From the NCBI GenBank assembly GCA_036186865.1, contig AP025040.1:37703977-37767976 (forward strand): 64,000 nt of DNA. The letters run 5' to 3'. Below the pieces are notes generated by a model that made no database searches, was not told where the DNA came from, and saw nothing but the letters and a program-made list of their open reading frames with translations. Source of the DNA: Eustoma russellianum. Lineage: Eukaryota > Streptophyta > Magnoliopsida > Gentianales > Gentianaceae. The position numbers and the translations under genes are program-made. This document shows positions 21,906 through 32,863 of this stretch, piece after piece; positions within the stretch are counted from its first letter, which is position 1; each line of letters begins with the position of its first letter.

Positions 21906-23280
21906 TGATGAGCCCACGATGGGGCCAACGCAACATATTTTCATGTATCATTTATTGTCACATGTTAGTTCTGTAAGACATGGCATATCATTGTTAACTC
22001 CGCACATACTAGTGCTACTTCTTATGTCTTATAGTCTTAACTAACCCTTAGGACATGTCATATATGTTGTGCATATTGTGTTTGTTGCTTGGTGTCTTTG
22101 AAGATAGGTCAAAGAGAGCTTTACATTGAAGAAGCATGAACACCTATCAATCCATGTTCCATTTGATCAAATGATATCATTGTTCAAACAAAGCTTGAAG
22201 ATGCAAATTAGAATCTGAATTTTTGTCCAAGCAAGTAGGTGATATTCAAGTAGCTTACAAGCAAGGTGGTGACAAGCACTCATGTCAATTTCAAGCAATG
22301 TTCTTCACGTTGAAAACAAGAATGAGGAAGCTGCTCAATTCAAGAACCAATAGAAAGGAGTCTTCCAAATGCTTGAACCAATCACAAACAACTTGAGAAA
22401 ATTCAACAAGCTGCACAACAAAAGAACCAATCAAATTGAGTTGTTTAAAGCCTAGCTCACGCAAGAAAGGATTGAAAATTCAAAGACCAACATTTGATCC
22501 AATCAAATTCAAAGGAGAAATTGGCTGGTTCATGGCAAATTATGTTTGAATATTCAACACCAAATTGGAACCAATCAAAGCAAAGTTCAAGCCAAGCTGC
22601 ACACTCCCTTAACCAATCAAAACCTAGGCTGAATCTTGCAAAGAGGAGAACGTATGTTGAGCTAAAATTCTTTGAAAAATCAAAGCTACAAGTTGCAACC
22701 AATCAAAGGCATTCCTCAAGGAAGCTGCTCCATCTTTTATCCAATCAAAATAATCAAGAAAAGGAGGCTGGAAATAGAGAAGAATACACGGCAAGCAACC
22801 AGCAATCTTGGAGCAAAAGTTGTTCAAAGCAAGCATGTCATTTTAGTGTAGTACTTTGTACATTAAAACTTGTACTTCTTAGCATTTTCGTTTTGTATAA
22901 GTAGAGTTAGAATCAGATTGTAAACAACTCAACAATTCACAACCATTATCAATATACATTTGAACCAGAATTTCCTTCAAGGAGATATCAACATTTCAAG
23001 TTGAAGTCTAAAGCCACTTACGGTTTTCTCTCAAGTTCCAGCCTAGAACTTGTTAGTATTTGCTTCTTTATTTGGTTTACAGCATCTTAGGGTCTCATTG
23101 AGGTTTTAGATGTGTTGGAGTGCCAAAGAGGAAGAGGTGTTGGCATAGATTGAGCCAAGAACAACGGTTAAAGATCAAAGGGTGTCTTTGAGGTGTTCTT
23201 TGACATAGCTTGTGTTCAAATCAGTTTGGAGTAGGAGACAACATCCTTGGCAACGTTTCTAGCCTTCGTTTGGCTCATCA
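21906..23280 (+). repeat. E5 5' LTR, 1375 bp
   Basis: TGATGAGCCCACGATGG to GGCTCATCA. The first ~280 bases are unrelated to the E4 LTR and lack the GP-x-TR coding tail. From about 22190 on it is clearly homologous to the E4 LTR. It carries about eight CCAAT-type motifs between 22349 and 22750. Confidence 0.96.
22896..22901 (+). promoter_or_regulatory. TATA box of the E5 5' LTR
   Basis: TATAAG in TTGTATAAGTAGAG, downstream of the CCAAT cluster, at the same place as in E4. Confidence 0.65.
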
Positions 23281-23282
23281 AT

Positions 23283-23294
23283 TGGTATCAGAGC
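23283..23294 (+). other. E5 primer-binding site (tRNA-Met)
   Basis: TGGTATCAGAGC, two bases after the LTR. Confidence 0.95.
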
Positions 23295-25242
23295 GTTGGT
23301 TAGTCTTCTATTCATGTTTACATTGATTAAACTTGCATATACAATGATGCTGCCCAACCGTATGTTGAACTGATTTTATTGCGTTTAGTTTGCTGTTTGT
23401 TTAGGTAGTTAGCTTATGTTTTGAAGTGCTTGTTAGATAGTATACTATAGTTTGGTAAGTTAGTTAAGTGGCAAAACCGAAAACACCCCACAAAAACAAC
23501 TTAGACTAGACTTAGTGTTGTTAGGAGCTGTTTGTGAAGATTGGAACAAAACCGTAAATAACCAGCTTGTACTTGTTCAATCTAGCTTAGATAATGTTCA
23601 TTAGGTCCTAATCTAGAAGTTTAAATGGTAGTTTAGATAGGTCCCTAAAACAACAGAAAACTTTGAATACAAAAAAAAAATAGGTTAGTTGATAGTAGTT
23701 GTAGTCAAGTTGTTTAAAATTCTGTTTTTGGTTCTAGAGTGCAATCTGTCCAAACGTTTTCTATGCTTCCTTATTTAGCTTAGATAAACTTCATTAGACC
23801 TTAATCTAGTAGTTTAAGTGTTGGTTTAGTTGTGACCTTAAAAGAGAAAACTTGAAGACAAAAATAGATTAGTTGGTAGTTTAGCTTGTTATCAAGTAGT
23901 TAAAATTCTGTTTTTAGTTCTTGTGTGCAATCTGTTTAAAACGTTCTAGTGCTGCCTTATTTAGCTTAGTTAGACTAGTTTACAACATAGTTTAAGTGTT
24001 TTAGTTGGTTGATTAGTTTGGCACAAGAAAACCGAAAGCAAAGATCAAAACAAGTAGTTTAGCTAAATAAATTGTGCTGCCTAGTCTCTAGTTCATGTAC
24101 GTTTGTTAGGAGCTGCATCTAGTATCATTTAGTTTAGAACCTGATTGCATCATACAAACAAAAAAACCAAACAAAAACAAAGTAGGATAGATCACTTAAA
24201 ACCAAACAAAACAAGTTAGCTTAGTTGCATCAAAACTGATTTTCCATTAGTTGATATAGTAATCAGCCTTATAGATTGCATTTAGAAACAAATAAGTTGC
24301 ATTTAGCCATCTTAAGACTAGTTAGATCATTTGCATCAAAAACAGAAAAAAAAAAGATAAGTGCCAAAACCGTGTGGATTAAAACAACTTTTAAAGCTCA
24401 TTTGAAATTTTGCTATATGCTAATAGCTTTATCTTTTTGTTGATTTCAATTGTTTCAAACAACTTGTTGGACTTAGATATATTCTGAAATTTAGGAATTG
24501 TTTAAGCCCACATTGTTAAAGAGCTATCCCATTGTTGTTTTAGATCAATTTCTGAACTTACATTGCACCCTATACAATTTGATCTTGTTGTAATTGTGAA
24601 TTGAATTCCCACTACATAGTGTTTAGCCGTGTTGTGTACGAGGAACTTTCAAATTCCAAATACAACCAATCTTGTGCAATTAAAGGCCGTGGGCAATGTC
24701 TCATGTAGGCCGTGAGCAGTAGTCTCACAACAATCAAGCAAACCATCCAAAGAAAGAAAATTCAGCTTGATTGAGAAATATGCGAGAGAAAAGCCAATAT
24801 TTGTCAGCAAGTAAGAGGCAAGACAAGAGAGAATTGCACAAGAAAGCCAAGTGAGGAAAAAGCCCAAAGATAAACGTTGCATAAAGGGAAAATCCCATGC
24901 AAAGCTCAAAAGAAAGAAAGTGCCCAAACCAAACCCCAAAGTGTTGTAGTTTTGAAATATTGAAAGTTTCTAAAGCAAACCCTTGCTAGCACTTTGTTTG
25001 TGTGTCTTTACTTTCACTTTACTACAATTGATAATTGCATATGCTGTAAAGCAAATTGAGGGATTGTCTTAAAACAACCCTGTAGATTTCTTTCAGCCCG
25101 AACAACGATTTGACTTCTGTGATTTACTTGAATCTTTAGGAGAAATAGTCCAAATTGCTGTTTTGAACAATTGTCAACATAAAGTAGAGCATTTGCATCT
25201 TGTCAATATTTTAATTGGCTTTTGAGATTGTTTTGATTAAAC
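23295..25242 (+). other. E5 untranslated leader
   Basis: About 1.95 kb, homologous along its whole length to the E4 leader, up to the base before the start codon (TTTTGATTAAAC before ATG, against TTTCTGAAAC in E4). Non-coding. A packaging signal recognised by an E4-type Gag would be expected here; that is inference. Confidence 0.85.
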
Positions 25243-26538
25243 ATGATTCTAAAAACCATTTGGGGAGTTGAATGCCATAGGAGAGACTATGATGAACTGG
25301 AAAAACGTATGAACTCCTTTGGTCGTATGAATGGTTTATGGGTTGGATATTGGGAATGTAAAACTCCTAGATATCAAACTCTTCCTCAGTGCAATAAAGA
25401 CGTTAGTGCATATTACAATGAAATGCTTGATGATTTGTACTATGCTTATGTTGAAGAACCTGAGAAATTAAGCATGATTAGGTTCTTTGCTGGATTAGAT
25501 AAAGAGATCGCTGATTGCATGTTGTCTGAAAAATTCTCATCACTTTATGACATGTACAAAAAGGCAAAGATTGTTCAATCAAACCTAATCACATGGCAAG
25601 TTAATCAAAACTATGGGTATGAACTGAACTCTTGTGATTCTGAAAATGACAAACCAAATCCAGTTAAGTTAAGCAATTTGAGTCAGCCTATGGATAATGT
25701 TGAAAATGCATTGCTTCAACTTAGAGACATGGTGCAAGTAATGATAGAATCTGAAAAGAACAAAGACTTGCAATCTGACATTTCTGTGAATGATGGTTTG
25801 TATGAAATTAGCCCCAACATGCCTGAAACTGGAACTCCTTTATCTGAATTGCATGTTCAACCTTGTGTACTGTCTGAAGAAGACCCTTCACTTGAATCTG
25901 TTGGGGATTTTCAAAGTGTTAGTCATTTGCTTATAGATGATGTTAATTGTGATAACACTTTGTCTGAAAATGATTTACATTATGACATGCATATAAATGA
26001 AATCCCTGTGCATGATCTGTATTCTGCTGAGATGCTTGTTTCTGGGTTACAATCTGAATTACATCCTGTACATTTTATTGATGACATTGATGTAAGTAAT
26101 TCTGTTGAGAATGACATTGATAAACTAGATTCTTATGATTTGATGTTAGCTGAACTAGATTGTCTACTTGATGTAGAGCTTGATCATGATGTCATTATTG
26201 AAATAGATTCAGCTACAAATGAACATAAATCCTTGGATGAACTAGTTAATGAATTGAATGACATATTTAGTATAGATGAAGATTCTATTTCTGAAATATC
26301 TATTTCATCTCATCTTGTTGAATGTCTGCATGTTGTCATCTCAATTGATACATCTTGTCTAAATATTTCACATGTCTGTAAGATTTGTACATTTAGTGTT
26401 AACATGTTGCAATATGCTTTTTGGATGTTATTTTATCTGTTAGGATGTATGTCTTCTAAAATTTTTGTTATCATATTGTTAATACATCCTAAACATTTTA
26501 GAAAGCGTGTACACACCTTATTCTTTCTTCAAAGATAA
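25243..26538 (+). CDS. E5 Gag-like protein with acidic middle and hydrophobic C-terminus, 431 aa
   Basis: Single long frame of E5, starting exactly where E4 gag starts. Residues ~45-115 keep the order of a gypsy capsid domain: SAYYNEMLDDLYYAYVEEPE, then MIRFFAGLDKEIAD and LYDMYKKAKIVQSNL. They parallel E4's FYKELEHLL, MARFLAGLNKEIAF and MVHIAEKVERQL, but with strong divergence. The CCHC knuckle, basic GRGRG patch and protease are absent. Residues ~125-370 are rich in Asp, Glu and Ser, with repeats of the DDV/NDID type. Residues ~388-420 are strongly hydrophobic (WMLFYLLG, then FVIILLI), suggesting one or two membrane segments, followed by a short basic end. I do not recognise the middle and C-terminal parts; capture of host sequence or drift from a Gag tail are both possible. 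The frame is fully open, which argues for recent function. Confidence 0.75.
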   Translation: MILKTIWGVECHRRDYDELEKRMNSFGRMNGLWVGYWECKTPRYQTLPQCNKDVSAYYNEMLDDLYYAYVEEPEKLSMIRFFAGLDKEIADCMLSEKFSSLYDMYKKAKIVQSNLITWQVNQNYGYELNSCDSENDKPNPVKLSNLSQPMDNVENALLQLRDMVQVMIESEKNKDLQSDISVNDGLYEISPNMPETGTPLSELHVQPCVLSEEDPSLESVGDFQSVSHLLIDDVNCDNTLSENDLHYDMHINEIPVHDLYSAEMLVSGLQSELHPVHFIDDIDVSNSVENDIDKLDSYDLMLAELDCLLDVELDHDVIIEIDSATNEHKSLDELVNELNDIFSIDEDSISEISISSHLVECLHVVISIDTSCLNISHVCKICTFSVNMLQYAFWMLFYLLGCMSSKIFVIILLIHPKHFRKRVHTLFFLQR

Positions 26539-26690
26539 AGATGCACCAAGGTATTTCACCTTCACCATTTGTATTATCATGTTCCTATTTGGTTATGGTG
26601 TAGTTGAGCATACGTGTACATCCTAAACCCCTATCCCTTATTCTATCCATGTTGAGATTCGAGGACGAATCATTTTCAAGAGGGAGGGAA
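26539..26690 (+). other. E5 3' internal region: pol relict, stem and polypurine tract
   Basis: Non-coding. It keeps GATTCG-AGGA-CGAATC (26656-26671), which in E4 is coding (DSRTNPF), and the polypurine tract AAGAGGGAGGGAA (26678-26690) immediately before the 3' LTR. This shows E5 derives from an E4-like parent. Confidence 0.82.
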
Positions 26691-28066
26691 TGATGAGCCC
26701 ACGATGGGGCCAACGCAACATATTTTCATGTATCATTTATTGTCACATGTTAGTTCTGTAAGACATGGCATATCATTGTTAACTCCGCACATACTAGTGC
26801 TACTTCTTATGTCTTATAGTCTTAACTAACCCTTAGGACATGTCATATATGTTGTGCATATTGTGTTTGTTGCTTGGTGTCTTTGAAGATAGGTCAAAGA
26901 GAGCTTTACATTGAAGAAGCATGAACACCTATCAATCCATGTTCCATTTGATCAAATGATATCATTGTTCAAACAAAGCTTGAAGATGCAAATTAGAATC
27001 TGAATTTTTGTCCAAGCAAGTAGGTGATATTCAAGTAGCTTACAAGCAAGGTGGTGACAAGCACTCATGTCAATTTCAAGCAATGTTCTTCACGTTGAAA
27101 ACAAGAATGAGGAAGCTGCTCAATTCAAGAACCAATAGAAAGGAGTCTTCCAAATGCTTGAACCAATCACAAACAACTTGAGAAAATTCAACAAGCTGCA
27201 CAACAAAAGAACCAATCAAATTGAGTTGTTTAAAGCCTAGCTCACGCAAGAAAGGATTGAAAATTCAAAGACCAACATTTGATCCAATCAAATTCAAAGG
27301 AGAAATTGGCTGGTTCATGGCAAATTATGTTTGAATATTCAACACCAAATTGGAACCAATCAAAGCAAAGTTCAAGCCAAGCTGCACACTCCCTTAACCA
27401 ATCAAAACCTAGGCTGAATCTTGCAAAAGAGGAGAACGTATGTTGAGCTAAAATTCTTTGAAAAATCAAAGCTACAAGTTGCAACCAATCAAAGGCATTC
27501 CTCAAGGAAGCTGCTCCATCTTTTATCCAATCAAAATAATCAAGAAAAGGAGGCTGGAAATAGAGAAGAATACACGGCAAGCAACCAGCAATCTTGGAGC
27601 AAAAGTTGTTCAAAGCAAGCATGTCATTTTAGTGTAGTACTTTGTACATTAAAACTTGTACTTCTTAGCATTTTCGTTTTGTATAAGTAGAGTTAGAATC
27701 AGATTGTAAACAACTCAACAATTCACAACCATTATCAATATACATTTGAACCAGAATTTCCTTCAAGGAGATATCAACATTTCAAGTTGAAGTCTAAAGC
27801 CACTTACGGTTTTCTCTCAAGTTCCAGCCTAGAACTTGTTAGTATTTGCTTCTTTATTTGGTTTACAGCATCTTAGGGTCTCATTGAGGTTTTAGATGTG
27901 TTGGAGTGCCAAAGAGGAAGAGGTGTTGGCATAGATTGAGCCAAGAACAACGGTTAAAGATCAAATGGTGTCTTTGAGGTGTTCTTTGACATAGCTTGTG
28001 TTCAAATCAGTTTGGAGTAGGAGACAACATCCTTGGCAACGTTTCTAGCCTTCGTTTGGCTCATCA
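26691..28066 (+). repeat. E5 3' LTR, 1376 bp
   Basis: Same ends as the 5' copy. By eye it differs by one extra A near 27427 and one G/T change near 27966. Confidence 0.96.
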
Positions 28067-28071
28067 TCCCC

Positions 28072-31000
28072 AGTCCCTGTTACCCTAGAGAATATACAAC
28101 AAACACTCACTTTCCTTGTTAATCAATTTGGTTTAATGAGAAGTGACATAGAGGATAACAAACAAAGGCTAAGCAGAGTAGAAAAACCTACCTCAGAACA
28201 AAAGGAACCTAGTATACCTTTTCAAGAAGGCACCTCTTATGATAATGAGTCTCATGTTGAACGCAGAAAAAGCACATCACTTAGAGGTAGAGGTAGAGGT
28301 CGAGGTAGTAATGGTGGTCGTAGGAACATTTCTTTTGAGGAAAGATTTGATAGTTTTCCTGAGTACAATGAAGAACCCTATCTAGAGGAAAGATATGATG
28401 AACGTCAGCCTGATAGAGATGAGCGTCCTGAAGAAGAATACATTACTACAAAACTGACAATTCCCCCCTTCCAGGGAAAAAGTGATCCTGAAACATATTT
28501 GCAATGGGAAACAAAGGTAGATCATATGTATTCTTGCACTAACTATTCTGAATTGGCCAAAGTGCGGTATGCAACTTTTGAATTTGTAGACTATGCTTTA
28601 CTTTGGTGGGAACAACTGAAGAACACCAGGAGAAGAACAAGACAACCCCCTGTTGTCACTTGGTCCGAGCTGAAACAAGAGATGCGGAAGAGATTCATAT
28701 CTCCTTCCTATGAAAGAAGCGTTTTCCAGAAATTGCAACAACTTTCTCAAGGTAATAGATCTGTCGATGAATTTTATAAAGAGTTAGAACATTTGCTTAC
28801 CAGGGCTAACATAGAAGAAGCGGAGGAAGCCACAATGGCTAGATTTCTAGCTGGGTTGAACAAAGAAATTGCATTTAAGGTGGAACTTACACCTTACTCA
28901 GATCTGGCTTCTATGGTTCACATTGCTGAGAAAGTGGAAAGACAATTGAAGGTAAAAACTTCTAACCCTTCTTTTCGGACTAATCCTTTGAGTTTTCCTA
29001 GAACACAGCCCAGAACGCCATTCCGTCCACAACAAGGACAAGGCCGTGGATCCCAAGGAAAATCAACCCAGAGCATCCAAAATCGTCCAAAGCTTCCAAT
29101 CACTGATAAAGGCAAAGCCAAGGTGGAAGGTACGTCTAATTTTAAGACTCGTGATATTCAATGTTTTAAATGCTTAGGAAAAGGTCATTTTGCTAATCAA
29201 TGTCCCAACCCTAAACGCATCTTGTTTATTGAAGAGTCTAATGAGTATTATTCTGAGGAAGAATTGGAAGAAAGTGAAGAAAACAAAGAAATTGAGCAAA
29301 CGTGTGAGGAAGAAGAAGAAATTAGTGAAGAGATTGATGAGTGTGAAACAAAAGAGTTCTTAGTTGTCCGTCGAGCCCTAAGTGCCCAAGTTAAAACCGA
29401 AGAACCTGAAATACAACGAGAGAACATATTCCACATTCACCGTATGGTTAAGAAGAAAGTCTGCACGTTAATCATTGACTCCGGTTCATGTACAAATGTT
29501 GCAAGTTTTGAGCTTGTTAGGAAACTTGAGTTACCTTTAATTAATCACCCCCGTCCTTATAGACTTACGTGGCTTAATGAGTGTGGTGAAGTTAAAGTAA
29601 CAAAGCAAGTCCTAGTTCCTTTGTCAATTTGTGGGTATTCTGCTGAGGTCTTATGTGACGTAGCCCCTATGCAATCAAGTCATATCTTATTAGGTAGACC
29701 GTGGCAATTTGACAACAAGGTTACATATGATGGTTACCTGAATAGATATTCCTTTAGGCATAACAACAAACTGTTCAAATTAAATGCCTTGCCCCCGCAC
29801 AAAGTCTTTGAGGATCAACAACGAATGTTAAAAAGCTACAATGATCCAAAAGAAAAGGAATTAGAAAGGATCTTTATCAAAGAACACCAACTGAGAAGCT
29901 CTCATCTTAAAGTTGAACCGAAAGAAAACAAAGTTTCTGCTGAACCATCTCTAAAGAAAAGCGCATTCTTTGCATCTCAAAGTGAGGTATTCCATGCTAT
30001 CAATTCAAACAAAAATGTTTATATCTTGCTTTACAAAGAAGCTTTATTTTCTTCATCTGAGATACCATCTACTTTACCAAGTGAAGTTGCATCTTTACTT
30101 CAAGAATTTTCTAGCTTGTTTCATGAAGGAGATCCCCCAGGTTTACCCCCTCTAAGAGGCATTGAGCATCAAATAGATTTCATTCCAGGAGCTGTTCTGC
30201 CAAACAGACCTGCATATAGAGCCAATCCAGAGGAAACTAAGGAAATCCAAAAGCAAGTTGAGGAATTATTGACTCAAGGTAAAGTAAGAGAGAGTATGAG
30301 TCCGTGTGCTGTTCCTGTAATCATTGTCCCTAAGAAAGATGGAACTTGGAGAATGTGTACTGATTGTAGAGCCATCAATAAGATCACTGTGAAGTATAGG
30401 TACCCTATTCCTAGGTTGGATGACATGTTGGATATGTTACATGGGTCTAGGTGCTTTAGCAAAGTAGATCTTAAGCAAGGATATTTCCAAGTGAGAATTA
30501 GGGAAGGTGATGAATGGAAAACTGCCTTTAAGACTAAGTTTGGATTGTACGAATGGTTAGTTATGCCCTTTGGTTTAACCAATGCCCCTAGTACTTTCAT
30601 GAGGTTAATGAATGAGGTCTTAAGGAAATTCATAGGGAAATTTGTAGTAGTTTACTTTGATGACATTCTTATTTACTCCAAAACCCTAGGTGAACACCTG
30701 AACCATCTAAGAGCCGTTTTTGTCACCCTACAGAAAGAGAAGCTGTATGCTAATTTCAAGAAGTGTTCTTTCTGTCTGGAGAAGGTTACATTCTTAGGAT
30801 TTGTGATTAGTGCTGAAGGAATTGAAGTGGATCAAGAGAAAGTTAAATCCATAACTGAGTGGCCAACCCCTAAGTCTGCTGGAGATATTAGGAGTTTTCA
30901 TGGATTAGCTAGTTTCTATAGACGTTTTGTGAAGGATTTCTCTACCATAGCTGCACCCTTGAATGAATTAGTCAAGAAAGATGTAAGATTTGAATGGGGA

Positions 31001-32220
31001 GAAACACAACAACAAGCCTTTGAGGAACTTAAGAAACGTCTAACTTCTGCACCTATCCTGAGACTGCCCAATTTTGATGAAATGTTTGAAGTTGAATGTG
31101 ATGCCAGTGGAGTTGGCATTGGAGCAGTATTGCATCAAGGTAACAAACCTGTTGCCTACTTTAGTGAGAAATTGAAAGGAGCTTCCATAAATTATTCAAC
31201 CTATGATAAAGAATTGTATGCCCTTGTCCGTTCTTTACAAACTTGGCAACATTATCTGCAACCTAAGGAATTTGTGATTCACACTGATCATGAAAGCCTT
31301 AAGTATCTAAAAGGTCAAGGAAAATTGAACAAAAGACATGCCAAATGGGTTGAATTCATTGAACAATTCCCTTATGTGATCAAGTATAAGCAAGGAAAAG
31401 AAAATGTTGTTGCTGATGCCTTATCTCGTCGCTATACTTTGATTACTACTCTTTCATGTAACATGTTTGGTTTTGAGTCTATCAAAGAGATGTATCATTC
31501 TGATCATGACTTTAGTTCTATATATCAAGCATGCGTTGAGTCCCCTTTTGCCAAATATTACTTGCATGATGGTTATTTGTTTAAGGAACATAAGTTGTGT
31601 GTACCAATGTGTTCATTAAGAGAGTTGTTGATAAAAGAAGCTCATGGAGGAGGTTTAATGGGTCATTTTGGCTCGTTAAAGACTTTGGAAACACTTAAGG
31701 AACATTTCTTCTGGCCGCATATGAGAGCACATGTTGATAAGATTTGTGACCAATGTATTACTTGCAAACAAGCAAAATCTAGAACACAACCACATGGATT
31801 GTACACTCCTTTATCTGTTCCAAGCTCACCTTGGACTGATATTTCTATGGACTTTGTATTGGGATTGCCTCGATCCAAAACTGGTAAAGATAGCATCTTT
31901 GTTGTTGTTGATAGATTTTCCAAAATGGCGCATTTCATTGCATGTAAGAAAGTTGATGATGCTATTCATATTGCTGATTTGTTCTTTAAGGAAATTGTTA
32001 GATTGCATGGCATGCCACGTACGATTGTTAGTGATAGAGATACAAAGTTTCTAAGTCATTTCTGGCGTGTTTTGTGGAGTAAACTTGGTACTACATTGTT
32101 ATTTTCTACAACTGCTCACCCACAAACCGATGGTCAAACTGAAGTTGTTAACAGAACTTTGTCTCAACTGTTACGTGTTGTCATTCAAAAGAATTTGAAA
32201 AATTGGGAAGACTGCTTAGC
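28072..32220 (+). CDS. gag-pol: E4 Gag-Pol, second coding piece (most of gag, protease, RT, RNase H, integrase N-part)
   Basis: Continues E4 gag in frame after E5. In order it carries: the capsid domain (YLQWETKVDHMYSCTNY); the CCHC knuckle CFKCLGKGHFANQC (about 29162); aspartic protease IIDSGSC (about 29475); reverse transcriptase with YFDDILIYS (about 30655); RNase H with ECDASGVGIGAVL (about 31093); the integrase HHCC zinc region (HGGGLMGHFG, then CDQCITCKQ); and the core with D (DISMDFVLG), D (VSDRDTKF) and E (TDGQTEVVNR). It is cut at codon LA of NWEDCLA by E3 at 32221 and resumes at 50150. The reading frame is open throughout. The active-site residues I checked are present. Gypsy order, PR-RT-RH-IN. 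Read into E3 the frame would end at 32293. Confidence 0.95.
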
Positions 32221-32863
32221 TGATACGAATATGGTTCGTATGTTAATGTTGTCCCGATCTTTCTTCATTCTCCAAACGTCCCTCAAGCCTTGAATGTGAT
32301 GGACAATGGTGCCAAGCAACCACCTTCCTTTCAAGCCTCCAAATTCGTTTGGTTATGTGTGTTTCAATCCGCCCAATCCAACCAGTCACTCCTAATCCTT
32401 GGATTGTGGATCACCAACAAGGAACACACAATCCTTAATTGGGTCTAGCCTTGATTTAGATATGTGTAAACCAAAGGAAAAACACAAACTTTTATTCAAG
32501 AAACTCAAGAACAAAAGATAACCTAAAAACCGTAGGGTTGTAGTTCAAAGATGAAAATAGTCTAACTAACAAAAGAAATGCTAAGTGATCAATATATTTG
32601 ATTACAAGCCTTGTTGGCCACTCTCAAAAAACGGCTAGGGCTTCTTGGGTTTTCCTTGTTGGCGCCACTTCCTTCCTTGAGATGCAACAATCAGAATTTG
32701 TTATTTTAGGTAAGTTTCTTTCTCTTGGCAAATCCACAATTATTGTCTCAATCACCAATTATTGCATTATAGCCCTCCTTCTAGAACTTGCCTTGTGCAT
32801 CCCATTGCCTTCATAACGCCATCAGCCTTTCCTTGTGACACAAGAGCTAATTTTGGTAACTTC
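32221..32863 (-). repeat. E3 3' LTR, distal piece
   Basis: The element-strand end of the LTR, starting TGATACGAATATGG on the + strand. It is cut at ACTTC (32859-32863) by E2 and continues at 42022. It aligns with 48745-49387. Confidence 0.95.

Larger units (their letters stand above)
21906..28066 (+). mobile_element. E5: non-autonomous gypsy-related element with a Gag-like ORF and no pol
   Basis: Complete 6161-bp element with LTRs 21906-23280 and 26691-28066, flanked by TCCCC (21901-21905 and 28067-28071) in E4 gag. It has a tRNA-Met primer site, a leader very like that of E4, one 431-aa frame in the gag position, a relict of the pol 3' end and a polypurine tract. No protease, integrase, reverse transcriptase or RNase H motif is present. 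The LTRs differ by about one substitution and one 1-bp indel by eye, so it moved recently and must have used another element's enzymes. It fits the published idea of Gag-bearing non-autonomous elements (TR-GAG). Confidence 0.95.

Noticed and set aside
25243..26538. E5 frame as an ordinary host membrane-protein gene
   Set aside because: It is bounded by LTRs, primer site and polypurine tract, begins exactly at the gag start position, and retains a capsid-like core.
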